In this document: in pieces, positions 1-5,597 of the stretch
Numbering within the stretch: the first letter of the stretch is position 1
How the letters are laid out: each line of letters begins with the position of its first letter
From: Planctomycetota bacterium
GTDB taxonomy: Bacteria; Planctomycetota; UBA1135; UBA2386
Assembly (NCBI GenBank): GCA_020425915.1
Contig: JAGQQZ010000143.1
Location: 1-5,597, forward strand
Reading direction: 5' to 3'
DNA length: 5,597 nt
Translations under genes and position numbers: made by a program
Notes under the pieces: generated by a model
Told to the model about the DNA's origin: nothing
Databases searched by the model: none
Seen by the model: only the letters and a program-made list of their open reading frames with translations

Positions 1-1301
1 AGTACGTCCGCAAGATCGGGATCGCGCTGCGCGAGCGGCAGGAAGCACTCGGCAAGCTCGTGAGCTGGGAGTGCGGCAAGATCTACCAGGAGGGGCTCGG
101 GGAGATCCAAGAGTGCATCGACATCGCGGACCTTGCGGTCGGTCTGTCCCGACAGCTGTTCGGACTGACGATCGCTTCGGAACGTCCCCAACACTCGATG
201 CGTGAGACCTGGCACCCACTCGGCACGGTCGGGATCATCACGGCGTTCAACTTCCCCGCTGCGGTGTGGGCGTGGAACTCGATGCTGTCCCTCGTCTGTG
301 GCAACGCGAACGTCTGGAAGCCGTCGCTCAAGACGCCGCTGACCGCGATCGCGATGACGCGTGTCGTCGCCGAGATCCTCGAACCGGACGGATTCGGCCC
401 GCTCGTCGGCCTGATCGTCGGCGCGGACGCCACCGTCGGCAGCGCGATGCTCGACGACAAGCGACTGCCGCTGATCAGTGCGACGGGATCGACGCGAATG
501 GGCAGGATCGTCGGTGAACGCGTCGGCAAGCGCCTCGGACGCTCGCTGCTCGAACTCGGCGGCAACAACGCCCTGATCGTCCTCGAGGAAGCGGATGTCG
601 AAATGGCGGTTCGCGCCATCGTGTTCGGTGCCGTCGGCACGGCGGGCCAGCGCTGCACGACGACGCGCCGCGTGCTCGTCCACAAGAACATCGCGCGCGA
701 TCTCGAGAAGCGCCTGGTCGAGGCCTACTCGACCGTCAGCATCGGCAACCCGCTCGACGAGAACACGCTCATGGGACCGCTGATCGACGACGACGCGGTC
801 GAGATGTACGAGAGAGCGATCTCCGCAGCCCGCGATCAAGGCGGTGAAGTCCTGTGCGAATCAGGCCGCCTGACCCTCGACGGCGACGAAGCCGGCGGAC
901 ACTACGTCCGGCCGACGATCATCCGTGCGAAGCACGACATGGCGATCGTCAAGGAGGAGACCTTCGCTCCAATCCTCTACGTCATCGAGATCGACGACGT
1001 GGAGCAGGCGATCGCGATCCAGAACGATGTCCCACAAGGACTCAGCTCTGCGATCTTCACGCTCAACGTGCGCCACGCGGAGCGCTTCCTGTCGGCGGTG
1101 GGGTCCGACTGCGGCATCGCGAACGTCAACATCGGCACGTCGGGAGCCGAGATCGGTGGTGCGTTCGGCGGTGAGAAGGAGACGGGTGGTGGACGCGAGT
1201 CCGGCTCCGACTCGTGGAAGGCCTACATGCGGCGTCAGACGAGCACCGTGAACTGGGGCACCGAACTCCCGCTCGCCCAGGGCATCCAGTTCGGGTCTTG
1301 A
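1..1301 (+). CDS. amaB: ALDH7/antiquitin-type aldehyde dehydrogenase (probable L-aminoadipate-semialdehyde / piperideine-6-carboxylate dehydrogenase), 5' partial
   Basis: This is an NAD(P)+-dependent aldehyde dehydrogenase, cytoplasmic, of the antiquitin (ALDH7A1) family. The family oxidises alpha-aminoadipate 6-semialdehyde (in equilibrium with piperideine-6-carboxylate) to alpha-aminoadipate in lysine degradation; bacterial members are called AmaB or Pcd. The frame is open from base 3, giving 432 residues; family members are about 500, so roughly 70 N-terminal residues are missing off the left edge. Numbering from base 3, visible motifs are the cofactor-site ITAFNFP (Asn at 249-251), WKP lysine (318-320), ATGSTRMG, the catalytic-base motif LELGGNNA (Glu at 552-554), the nucleophile motif GTAGQRCTTTRR (Cys at 654-656) and EETFAPILYV. 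The C-terminal SGAEIGGAFGGEK, TGGGRESGSDSWKAYMRR and LPLAQGI segments closely follow animal antiquitin and separate it from succinate-semialdehyde or betaine-aldehyde dehydrogenases. The stop codon overlaps the next gene's start. All catalytic residues are present. Family assignment is firm; the physiological substrate is inferred from the family. Confidence 0.93.
   Translation, partial: YVRKIGIALRERQEALGKLVSWECGKIYQEGLGEIQECIDIADLAVGLSRQLFGLTIASERPQHSMRETWHPLGTVGIITAFNFPAAVWAWNSMLSLVCGNANVWKPSLKTPLTAIAMTRVVAEILEPDGFGPLVGLIVGADATVGSAMLDDKRLPLISATGSTRMGRIVGERVGKRLGRSLLELGGNNALIVLEEADVEMAVRAIVFGAVGTAGQRCTTTRRVLVHKNIARDLEKRLVEAYSTVSIGNPLDENTLMGPLIDDDAVEMYERAISAARDQGGEVLCESGRLTLDGDEAGGHYVRPTIIRAKHDMAIVKEETFAPILYVIEIDDVEQAIAIQNDVPQGLSSAIFTLNVRHAERFLSAVGSDCGIANVNIGTSGAEIGGAFGGEKETGGGRESGSDSWKAYMRRQTSTVNWGTELPLAQGIQFGS
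1298..1301 (+). promoter_or_regulatory. TTGA stop/start overlap (translational coupling site)
   Basis: The last three bases of TTGA are the dehydrogenase stop codon, and its first three are the TTG start of the kinase gene. The nearest purine-rich stretch (AGGG at 1279-1282) is too far upstream to be a good Shine-Dalgarno site. Re-initiation by ribosomes finishing the dehydrogenase is therefore the likely way the kinase is translated, implying a shared mRNA. Confidence 0.65.
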
Positions 1302-2236
1302 AAGAGTTCGACTTCGTCGTTCCGGCCTCCACCGCGAACCTCGGCCCTGGATTCGGCGTGCTCGGGCTCGCACTCGACATGCCGTACCGGGTCAAGGTGC
1401 GCGAGTCCGACGTCGAAGGCATGGTCGTCGAGCGACCCGGTGCGCTGCTCGGCACCGCGCTCGACATGCGCCATGACGCGTTGCTGCGCAGCCTACGGGC
1501 AGCCACCGATCGATGGTCGACCAAGACGCCACGCGGGCTCTCGATCGTCGTCGAGGGGATCGCCCCGCGCGATTGCGGGCTCGGCACCAATTCGGCGGAC
1601 TACGCGGCAGGAGCGGGGATCGCGTTGCGCTATTCCAACGACCTCCCGGCCGCGGACGACGTGCTCGAACTCCTGGTCTCGCTCGGCAGCGATCCCGGCC
1701 ACGGCGCTGCCGCCCTCGTCGGCGGCCTCGCGATCGCGATCCACGACGTCGCCCGCGCTCGCCAATCCAAGTTCCGGATCCTACGCGCGCCGATCGCTCC
1801 GGCCTGGCATTGCGTCGTCGCCTCGCCGAACGTCGAAACGACGACCGCCGAAGGGAATCGGATCGTCCCCGCGACCCTCCCCCACGGCATCGTCTCGCGA
1901 ACCAGCGGGAGACTCGCCGGGTTGCTCCGCGCACTGGAGACCGGCGACGAATCGATGCTGGCGTTCTGCCTCGTCGACGAATCGCACGTGCCGTTCCGAC
2001 TGGGCGTCGCGCCAGGCATCCGCGAAGCGATCGAAGCAGCGACCGAGGCCGGCGCGGCGGGCGCAACGATCTCCGGACATGGGCCGGCGATCATTGCACT
2101 GACGACCAATTCGTCGAAATGCGAACGAATCGCCGAAGCGGCACGCGCAGGCTTCGAGTCGGCGGGAACGAAGTCATCGAGCTGGATCTGCAAGCCGCTC
2201 GAGGTCGGGGCGATGCCCACGCGCCCCGAGCACTGA
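1298..2236 (+). CDS. GHMP-family kinase, homoserine kinase-like (divergent active site)
   Basis: A 312-residue cytoplasmic small-molecule kinase of the GHMP superfamily. Length and layout best fit homoserine kinase (ThrB), which phosphorylates homoserine on the way to threonine. From the TTG start, the N-terminal box PASTANLGPGF is at residues 9-19, the nucleotide loop CGLGTNSA at 93-100, an ESHVPFRLGVAPG segment at 228-240 and the C-terminal SGHGPA box at 259-264. Residues expected for Mg binding (Glu124) and one substrate arginine (Arg234) appear conserved. Other key positions are not: GPGFD reads GPGFG (Gly20), the GLGSS loop reads GLGTN, the HPDN/HADN motif reads DPGH (132-135), and the TAEAR arginine is Asn187. 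The TTG at 1298 overlaps the preceding TGA stop and puts the conserved box at the family's usual distance from the N-terminus. An upstream ATG at 1214 would add 28 residues lying inside the dehydrogenase gene. No strong ribosome site is seen, which fits translational coupling. Kinase fold is confident; homoserine as substrate is doubtful, so no symbol is given. Confidence 0.85.
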   Translation: MKEFDFVVPASTANLGPGFGVLGLALDMPYRVKVRESDVEGMVVERPGALLGTALDMRHDALLRSLRAATDRWSTKTPRGLSIVVEGIAPRDCGLGTNSADYAAGAGIALRYSNDLPAADDVLELLVSLGSDPGHGAAALVGGLAIAIHDVARARQSKFRILRAPIAPAWHCVVASPNVETTTAEGNRIVPATLPHGIVSRTSGRLAGLLRALETGDESMLAFCLVDESHVPFRLGVAPGIREAIEAATEAGAAGATISGHGPAIIALTTNSSKCERIAEAARAGFESAGTKSSSWICKPLEVGAMPTRPEH

Positions 2237-2249
2237 TCCGGAGCGACGG

Positions 2250-2795
2250 CTACGAGCGCGACTGCAACCGCGCGACATCCACGCGCGACGCGCGCATCAC
2301 GAGCGTGAACGCGAGCGCGACGCCGAGCGCGCCGAACAGCATGTCGAACCCGTGGAGGTTGTAGAGCACGCGACGCCGGACGGTGCGGCTCGCGGCCTCC
2401 CCGGCCGACCATTCGTCGAACGTGATCATCGATGCCCGTTCGTCGCGGCTGCGCTCCGCCGCGAACTCCGCCGCGATCGCGCGCTCGGCAGACGCGAGTT
2501 TGCCGCCGACGATCGAGACGAACGCGAACAGCGCCGCGACGACCGCCATCCGATTGCCGCGTCCTCCCGCCAACACACAAGCCCCACCGACCAGTCCACC
2601 GACCAGCAACGCAACGATCCCGTACTCCTCACCCACGAGCCCGGCGACCGCAACCCAGGCGACGGTGCCGAGCACCCCACCAATGATGCAGGCGGTATTG
2701 GCCAGCCCTCGATTGCGGCACGGGAGCTCCTCGGGGCGCAACGCATGCGCACATGCATCCAGGTCCGCATCCAGCATTTCGCGGCGCTCGACCAT
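2250..2795 (-). CDS. Small four-helix integral membrane protein of unknown function
   Basis: A 181-residue protein that I do not recognise as a named family. Predicted membrane helices lie at about residues 34-54, 58-77, 82-100 and 149-167. Between helices 3 and 4 is a charged, Ala/Glu/Arg-rich stretch (about 101-145) that should be a soluble helix. The N-terminal 30 residues are hydrophilic and contain Cys15 and Cys26. Helices 1-3 are rich in Gly and Ala with repeated GG pairs, and helix 3 ends in SIVGGKLAS. In my memory, small membrane proteins of this general plan (paired GG helices, GGK, a charged spacer, then a final D-x-LF helix) recur in planctomycete genomes, but I cannot confirm homology here. 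The ATG at 2793-2795 is preceded by a strong Shine-Dalgarno sequence. The gene is convergent with the kinase gene (13 bases between stops) and lies 38 bases downstream of the tRNA on the same strand, so it could be read through from the tRNA promoter. Confidence 0.8.
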   Translation of the reverse strand: MVERREMLDADLDACAHALRPEELPCRNRGLANTACIIGGVLGTVAWVAVAGLVGEEYGIVALLVGGLVGGACVLAGGRGNRMAVVAALFAFVSIVGGKLASAERAIAAEFAAERSRDERASMITFDEWSAGEAASRTVRRRVLYNLHGFDMLFGALGVALAFTLVMRASRVDVARLQSRS

Positions 2796-2799
2796 CGTT

Positions 2800-2804
2800 C
2801 CTCC
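2800..2804 (-). promoter_or_regulatory. Strong Shine-Dalgarno site (GGAGG)
   Basis: On the minus strand GGAGG lies four bases upstream of the ATG at 2793-2795. It favours this start over the in-frame Met7 codon, which has no comparable site, and supports the membrane-protein gene being real. Confidence 0.7.
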
Positions 2805-2833
2805 GATCGATGGGTCAGGACGTGGCAGGGAAG

Positions 2834-2910
2834 TGGTGGGCCGTGCTGGATTCGAACCAGCGACTTCGACCGTGTGAAGATCGCACTCTGACCAACTGAG
2901 TTAACGGCCC
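2834..2910 (-). tRNA. tRNA-Val (anticodon CAC), CCA encoded
   Basis: The minus strand folds into a full cloverleaf. The acceptor stem GGGCCGT pairs perfectly with ACGGCCC. The D-arm is ACTC/GAGT with GG in its loop. The anticodon stem CGATC/GGTCG has one T-G pair and loop TTCACAC, and the T-arm GCTGG/CCAGC has loop TTCGAAT. U33 is present. The anticodon occupies 2874-2876 and reads CAC, decoding the valine codon GUG. The discriminator base is A (2837), as expected for valine tRNAs, and CCA is encoded at 2834-2836. There is no intron and no long variable arm. It sits between the histidine kinase and membrane-protein genes, all on the minus strand. No duplicate of its 3' end is visible in the window, so there is no evidence of use as an integration site. 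Confidence 0.97.
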
Positions 2911-2921
2911 TTCCGCGCGAG

Positions 2922-2949
2922 AAGATAGCCTTCCGGCCGCACGATTCAA
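2922..2949 (-). promoter_or_regulatory. Candidate sigma-70-type promoter for tRNA-Val
   Basis: In the 58-base gap between the histidine kinase stop and the tRNA, the minus strand carries TTGAAT (2944-2949) and TATCTT (2922-2927), 16 bases apart. Each matches the -35 or -10 consensus at four of six positions. Transcription would start about 5-8 bases before the mature tRNA 5' end, a typical short leader. The spacing and position are good but the boxes are imperfect, so this is a candidate only. Confidence 0.4.
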
Positions 2950-2968
2950 CCTCGTGACAAGTCGTGAA

Positions 2969-4414
2969 TCAGGCACTCGGCGCCGGGACGAGCGCCGGGA
3001 GTTCGATCACGAATCGTGCCCCGCCCAGGGCCGAGGACTCGCAGCGGATCGAACCGCCGAGCTGCCGCAGGGTGGCTGCGCAGATCGAGAGCCCCATCCC
3101 GGTGCCAGGCGGCTTGTCGACGAGAGTGTCGCCGAGCTGGGTCAGACGCTCGAAGATCGCCTCGCGTTGGTCCTCGGGCACGCCAGGCCCCGCGTCGTCG
3201 ATACCGATCGTGATGACCCCAGCTGCCGTCACCATGTCGACCACGATCGACGAATCGGGGTCGGCGAACTTGATCGCGTTGTCCAGCACGTTGGCGAACA
3301 CGGACGCGAGCCGCGAACGATCGACTCGCGACTGTGCATCGGAGTCGATGGTGCATTCGATGTGGATCCCACGGGTCGCCGCGCGTTCAGCGAACACCGA
3401 CACCGAACTGCGAAGGACGTCCGCCACGCAGACGTCCTCGAACTCCCATTCCACGTCTCCCGCTTCGAGACGGGAATACTCGAGCACGTTGTCGACCAGG
3501 CGGTGCAGGCGTTTGCTCTCCTCCTGGATGATGTCGAGGAACTCCCGCGACTCGGGAGACTGCTCGGTCATCTGACACACGATCTCCGTGTAGGCGATGA
3601 TGTTGGTCAGCGGAGTGCGAAGCTCGTGCGAGACCGACGACAGGAACTCGTCCTTGAGGCGCGCGATCTCGTGACTCTTGGTGACGTCGTGGAGCACGAT
3701 CAGCGTTCCACAGCTCTGCGAATCCCCGGGCGTGCGCACTCGGGAGACCTCGATGTCGAGGATGCGCTCGGCGTACTCGACGGCTGCGAACATGCGGCCG
3801 TTGCCGCCTGCTTCGATCCGCTGGAGCGACTCGCTGACGAGTTCCAGCAGACTGCCTCGGATCACGTCTGCGAGCGCCCGGCCTTCGAACGCGCCCGACG
3901 CGCCGACGATGTCCTTCGCCGCCTGGTTCGCCAACACGACCTCGCGTCGCGAATTGACGACGATCACTCCATCGACGAGGGTCCGAAGGACGGCATGGAT
4001 GCGGTCGAACGCCGCCTCGACCGAGAGCAACTTCGCCTGGCTCAGTTGGCTGTTCTCGATCGACGCGGTCATGTATTGGTTGACCCGACGCGCGAGGTTG
4101 CGCACCGATTGCGCACCGATGTCGGACACACGAATCGTCTCACCGCCGTAGATCCGGTCGACGATCGAGGCCGCTTCCACGAGCGGGAGGGTGAAGTCCC
4201 GGTGGACCGACTCGATCAGTCGTCGTCGCGCCCACCAAACGGTCGCGACCGCGCATGCGGCGAGCACGCCGGCCGCCACGACATCGATCATCCCCAAGGC
4301 GAGCGTAACGACACTCGGAACGACCGCAACGCACGGGGCGGTCCAAGCTGCCCCGCCCCGCCAGCGCGGGATGATGGGCAGACTAGAACCTTGGCTGTGG
4401 CGAGAACCAGTCAT
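2969..4414 (-). CDS. Membrane-anchored PAS-domain sensor histidine kinase
   Basis: A 481-residue two-component sensor kinase that would autophosphorylate on histidine and pass the phosphate to a response regulator not present in this window. Two membrane helices (about residues 26-42 and 44-62) are separated by only a few residues, so there is essentially no periplasmic sensor. A HAMP-like linker follows (about 75-118), then a PAS domain (about 136-250, beginning near the LRTLVDGVIVVN segment). The HisKA dimerisation domain has the H-box FLSSVSHELRTPL with phospho-acceptor His263 (codon 3626-3628). The HATPase domain shows the N-box NVLDNAIKF (about 375-383), G1 box DDAGPGV (406-412), F-box-like IFERLTQ (420-426) and G2 box GTGMGLSI (437-444). 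All catalytic boxes are intact, and the order resembles PhoR/ResE-type kinases. The ATG at 4412-4414 is the only ATG/GTG/TTG after the upstream in-frame stop that leaves both helices intact; its ribosome site is weak. The gene is divergent from the exported-protein gene and 58 bases upstream of tRNA-Val. The signal it senses is unknown. Confidence 0.93.
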   Translation of the reverse strand: MTGSRHSQGSSLPIIPRWRGGAAWTAPCVAVVPSVVTLALGMIDVVAAGVLAACAVATVWWARRRLIESVHRDFTLPLVEAASIVDRIYGGETIRVSDIGAQSVRNLARRVNQYMTASIENSQLSQAKLLSVEAAFDRIHAVLRTLVDGVIVVNSRREVVLANQAAKDIVGASGAFEGRALADVIRGSLLELVSESLQRIEAGGNGRMFAAVEYAERILDIEVSRVRTPGDSQSCGTLIVLHDVTKSHEIARLKDEFLSSVSHELRTPLTNIIAYTEIVCQMTEQSPESREFLDIIQEESKRLHRLVDNVLEYSRLEAGDVEWEFEDVCVADVLRSSVSVFAERAATRGIHIECTIDSDAQSRVDRSRLASVFANVLDNAIKFADPDSSIVVDMVTAAGVITIGIDDAGPGVPEDQREAIFERLTQLGDTLVDKPPGTGMGLSICAATLRQLGGSIRCESSALGGARFVIELPALVPAPSA

Positions 4415-4569
4415 CCTACGCCCGTCGTATCGACATGTCGGGACCGGTCGCTTGACCCCCGCTCACCGCACTCGGGAGGCCAGATCGGCGGATTGCCGTT
4501 TCCGGGTACAGGACCCGTGCAAGTCGCGCCGATAGGTACGACGAACTCTGTTCTCGTCGGAGCCCTGAC
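4415..4569. other. Divergent intergenic region with two adjacent palindromes
   Basis: These 155 bases separate the divergent histidine kinase and exported-protein genes and must hold both promoters unless transcription starts elsewhere. I could not pick a convincing -35/-10 pair in either direction. CGACATGTCG (4431-4440) is a perfect 10-base palindrome, and GACCGGTC (4442-4449) is a perfect 8-base palindrome one base away. Both lie 17-35 bases upstream of the kinase start codon. A weak hairpin (CGGGT/ACCCG with a 5-base loop) lies near 4503-4517. GC-rich DNA makes short palindromes common, so operator function is only a suggestion. Confidence 0.4.
4559..4562 (+). promoter_or_regulatory. Shine-Dalgarno site (GGAG)
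   Basis: GGAG lies seven bases before the ATG at 4570-4572, a normal spacing. No ATG, GTG or TTG codon occurs in frame between this start and the upstream stop at 4453-4455, so the site and the frame agree on the start. Confidence 0.6.
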
Positions 4570-5597
4570 ATGGCGATTCTCACGACGGTCGTCGGCGCGA
4601 TCTGCGCGCTGGCGCCCCAACAAACTCCTAGTTCCGTTCCGGTCGCCGGCAATCCGTTCCACCGCGCCGAGGCCTTTCCCAAGAGCGCCACGTTCCTGGC
4701 GAGCTGGAACCCGACCGTGGACACTCCGTGGCCACGGATCGTCGAGGCGCTTCCGCGAGAACTGCAGTCGACGCTCCCTCGACTCGGTCGATTCGTATCC
4801 GACTACCTCGAGTTGTCGCATGCAGAACTGAACGCAGTGCTCGAGGCGCGCGGCTCGTTCGGGATCTGGAGCGAGACGTCGAACGAGCACGGGGTCGGTT
4901 GGATGCTCCTGCTCGACTGCGGGAACGACGCCGACCGACTCGTCGCCGCGCTCGAGCGCGTGACCGGCGAGAAGCTCGACGCGGGCCTCAAGATCGCCAC
5001 GCTCCGTTCGCCGACCGGTCTCGACGTTGCGTTCGGACGTCATCGTGACACGCTCTTGTTCGGCTCTTCGACCGAAGTGCTCGAAGAAGCGACCATCCGG
5101 CTCGAACGGGCGCCGAACGCCTCGCAGTCGGCCCACGACAACATCCGATTCCAGCGCTTCCTGTCGCAGTGCAAGGAAGACGTGTCGAGCGGTGACTCGT
5201 TCGTCTCCGCGTACGTCGACGTGTCGAACTTGCTCGATGCCTGGATCAGCTCGACGCCGACTGCGGATCGCGATCGCGCGGTCTCGATCCGCGATGCGCT
5301 GAAGCTCGGACAGGTCTTCGCGCTCGGCTACTTCGCGCGCAATGCCGGCAACAAGACACACGAACACGTCCGTGTCTGCTTCCCGGAACCGCGCAACGGA
5401 GTCCCGGCACTCCTCGCCGGTCCTGGCGGCAAGCTCGAGACCGACGTCGCCGACTTCGTGCCGGCGGAGACACCGTCGTTGACCGTGTTCCATCTCGACA
5501 CGGACGCTCTCCTCACGACGGCCCTCGACTGCTTGAGCGCCGTCGACGCGAACGCCTCGAACGGCTTCCGCTCGATGCTGCGGACCGTGAGTGCGAA
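4570..5597 (+). CDS. Probable exported protein of unknown function, 3' partial
   Basis: The reading frame is open from the ATG at 4570 to the window edge: 342 complete codons, no stop. Third positions are overwhelmingly G or C throughout, as expected for a real gene here. The N-terminus is hydrophobic (residues 3-15, ILTTVVGAICALA) and is followed by a Pro/Gln/Ser-rich stretch, which looks like a short signal peptide ending near Ala15. It is atypical because it has no basic residue, and it is not a lipobox. The rest is soluble with no further membrane helix; segments such as FPKSATFLASWNP, ARGSFGIWSE and GWMLLLDCG suggest alternating strands and helices. The general look recalls exported planctomycete proteins of the DUF3352 kind, but I cannot confirm membership. 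The cellular role is unknown. It is divergent from the histidine kinase gene, so common regulation is possible but unproven. The C-terminus lies off the right edge. Confidence 0.8.
   Translation, partial: MAILTTVVGAICALAPQQTPSSVPVAGNPFHRAEAFPKSATFLASWNPTVDTPWPRIVEALPRELQSTLPRLGRFVSDYLELSHAELNAVLEARGSFGIWSETSNEHGVGWMLLLDCGNDADRLVAALERVTGEKLDAGLKIATLRSPTGLDVAFGRHRDTLLFGSSTEVLEEATIRLERAPNASQSAHDNIRFQRFLSQCKEDVSSGDSFVSAYVDVSNLLDAWISSTPTADRDRAVSIRDALKLGQVFALGYFARNAGNKTHEHVRVCFPEPRNGVPALLAGPGGKLETDVADFVPAETPSLTVFHLDTDALLTTALDCLSAVDANASNGFRSMLRTVSA

Noticed and set aside
83..691. A 202-codon minus-strand frame opposite the dehydrogenase
   Set aside because: It is Ser/Arg/Pro-rich and antisense to a clearly conserved enzyme.
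1214..1297. An upstream ATG at 1214 as the start of the GHMP kinase
   Set aside because: It would add 28 residues unlike the family and lying wholly within the dehydrogenase gene. The TTG at 1298 puts the conserved N-terminal box where homoserine kinases normally have it.
2237..2249. A bidirectional terminator between the convergent kinase and membrane-protein genes
   Set aside because: Only 13 bases separate the stop codons, and no stem-loop with a T-tract is visible.
1513..2364. A 283-codon plus-strand frame inside and past the GHMP kinase gene
   Set aside because: It is Arg/Pro-rich low-complexity sequence in a shifted frame, while the kinase motifs lie in the other frame.
1630..2580. 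A 316-codon minus-strand frame spanning the kinase and membrane-protein genes
   Set aside because: It is antisense to the kinase gene and out of frame with the membrane-protein gene, with no domain and no good start.
2834..2910. The tRNA-Val as an attachment site for an integrated element
   Set aside because: There is no integrase gene, no repeat of the tRNA 3' end and no shift in base composition nearby.
2943..2970. An inverted repeat GATTCA/TGAATC around the histidine kinase stop as a terminator
   Set aside because: The stem is six pairs with a 16-base loop and no following T-tract. It overlaps the candidate tRNA promoter and is probably chance.
2954..4831. A 625-codon open frame on the plus strand across the histidine kinase
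   Set aside because: It is antisense to a kinase with every catalytic box intact. Its product is rich in Arg, Asp and His with no recognisable domain, as expected from an opposite-strand frame in GC-rich DNA.
4411..5493. A 360-codon open frame on the minus strand across the exported-protein gene
   Set aside because: The product is an Arg/Glu/Val-rich sequence with no domain. The plus-strand frame has a ribosome site, a signal-like N-terminus and strong GC at third positions, and continues to the edge.

Overview
This window comes from a high-GC bacterial chromosome. Third codon positions are almost all G or C, and I judge overall GC to be clearly above 60% by eye. The best guess for the organism is a member of the Planctomycetota, held with low to moderate confidence. 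The guess rests on the style of two proteins of unknown function: a small four-helix membrane protein with a GGK segment after its third helix, and an exported protein whose mature end begins APQQ. No taxonomic marker that could decide it is present. There is no sign of a phage, transposon, CRISPR array or other mobile element.

Layout, left to right. (1) Bases 1-1301 (+) hold most of an antiquitin-type (ALDH7) aldehyde dehydrogenase, the family that oxidises alpha-aminoadipate semialdehyde / piperideine-6-carboxylate in lysine catabolism; its N-terminus lies off the left edge. (2) Bases 1298-2236 (+) hold a GHMP-superfamily kinase most like homoserine kinase. Its TTG start overlaps the dehydrogenase stop codon (TTGA), so the two are probably translationally coupled. 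(3) Bases 2250-2795 (-) hold a small membrane protein convergent with the kinase gene, only 13 bases away. (4) Bases 2834-2910 (-) hold a complete tRNA-Val(CAC) with encoded CCA, preceded by a plausible promoter. (5) Bases 2969-4414 (-) hold a membrane-anchored PAS sensor histidine kinase. (6) A 155-base divergent intergenic region follows. (7) From 4570 (+) to the right edge runs an exported protein of unknown function, cut off by the window.

The minus-strand block (histidine kinase, tRNA-Val, membrane protein) is co-directional, but no functional link is evident. The most notable observation is the GHMP kinase. It keeps the overall homoserine-kinase layout (PASTANLGPGF box, GLG loop, SGxGP box), but it has changed several positions that hold homoserine or the phosphate/Mg site in characterised enzymes. 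Its substrate may therefore not be homoserine, and its tight coupling to an aminoadipate-semialdehyde-type dehydrogenase makes the pair worth testing together. The rest of the window looks like ordinary chromosomal content.
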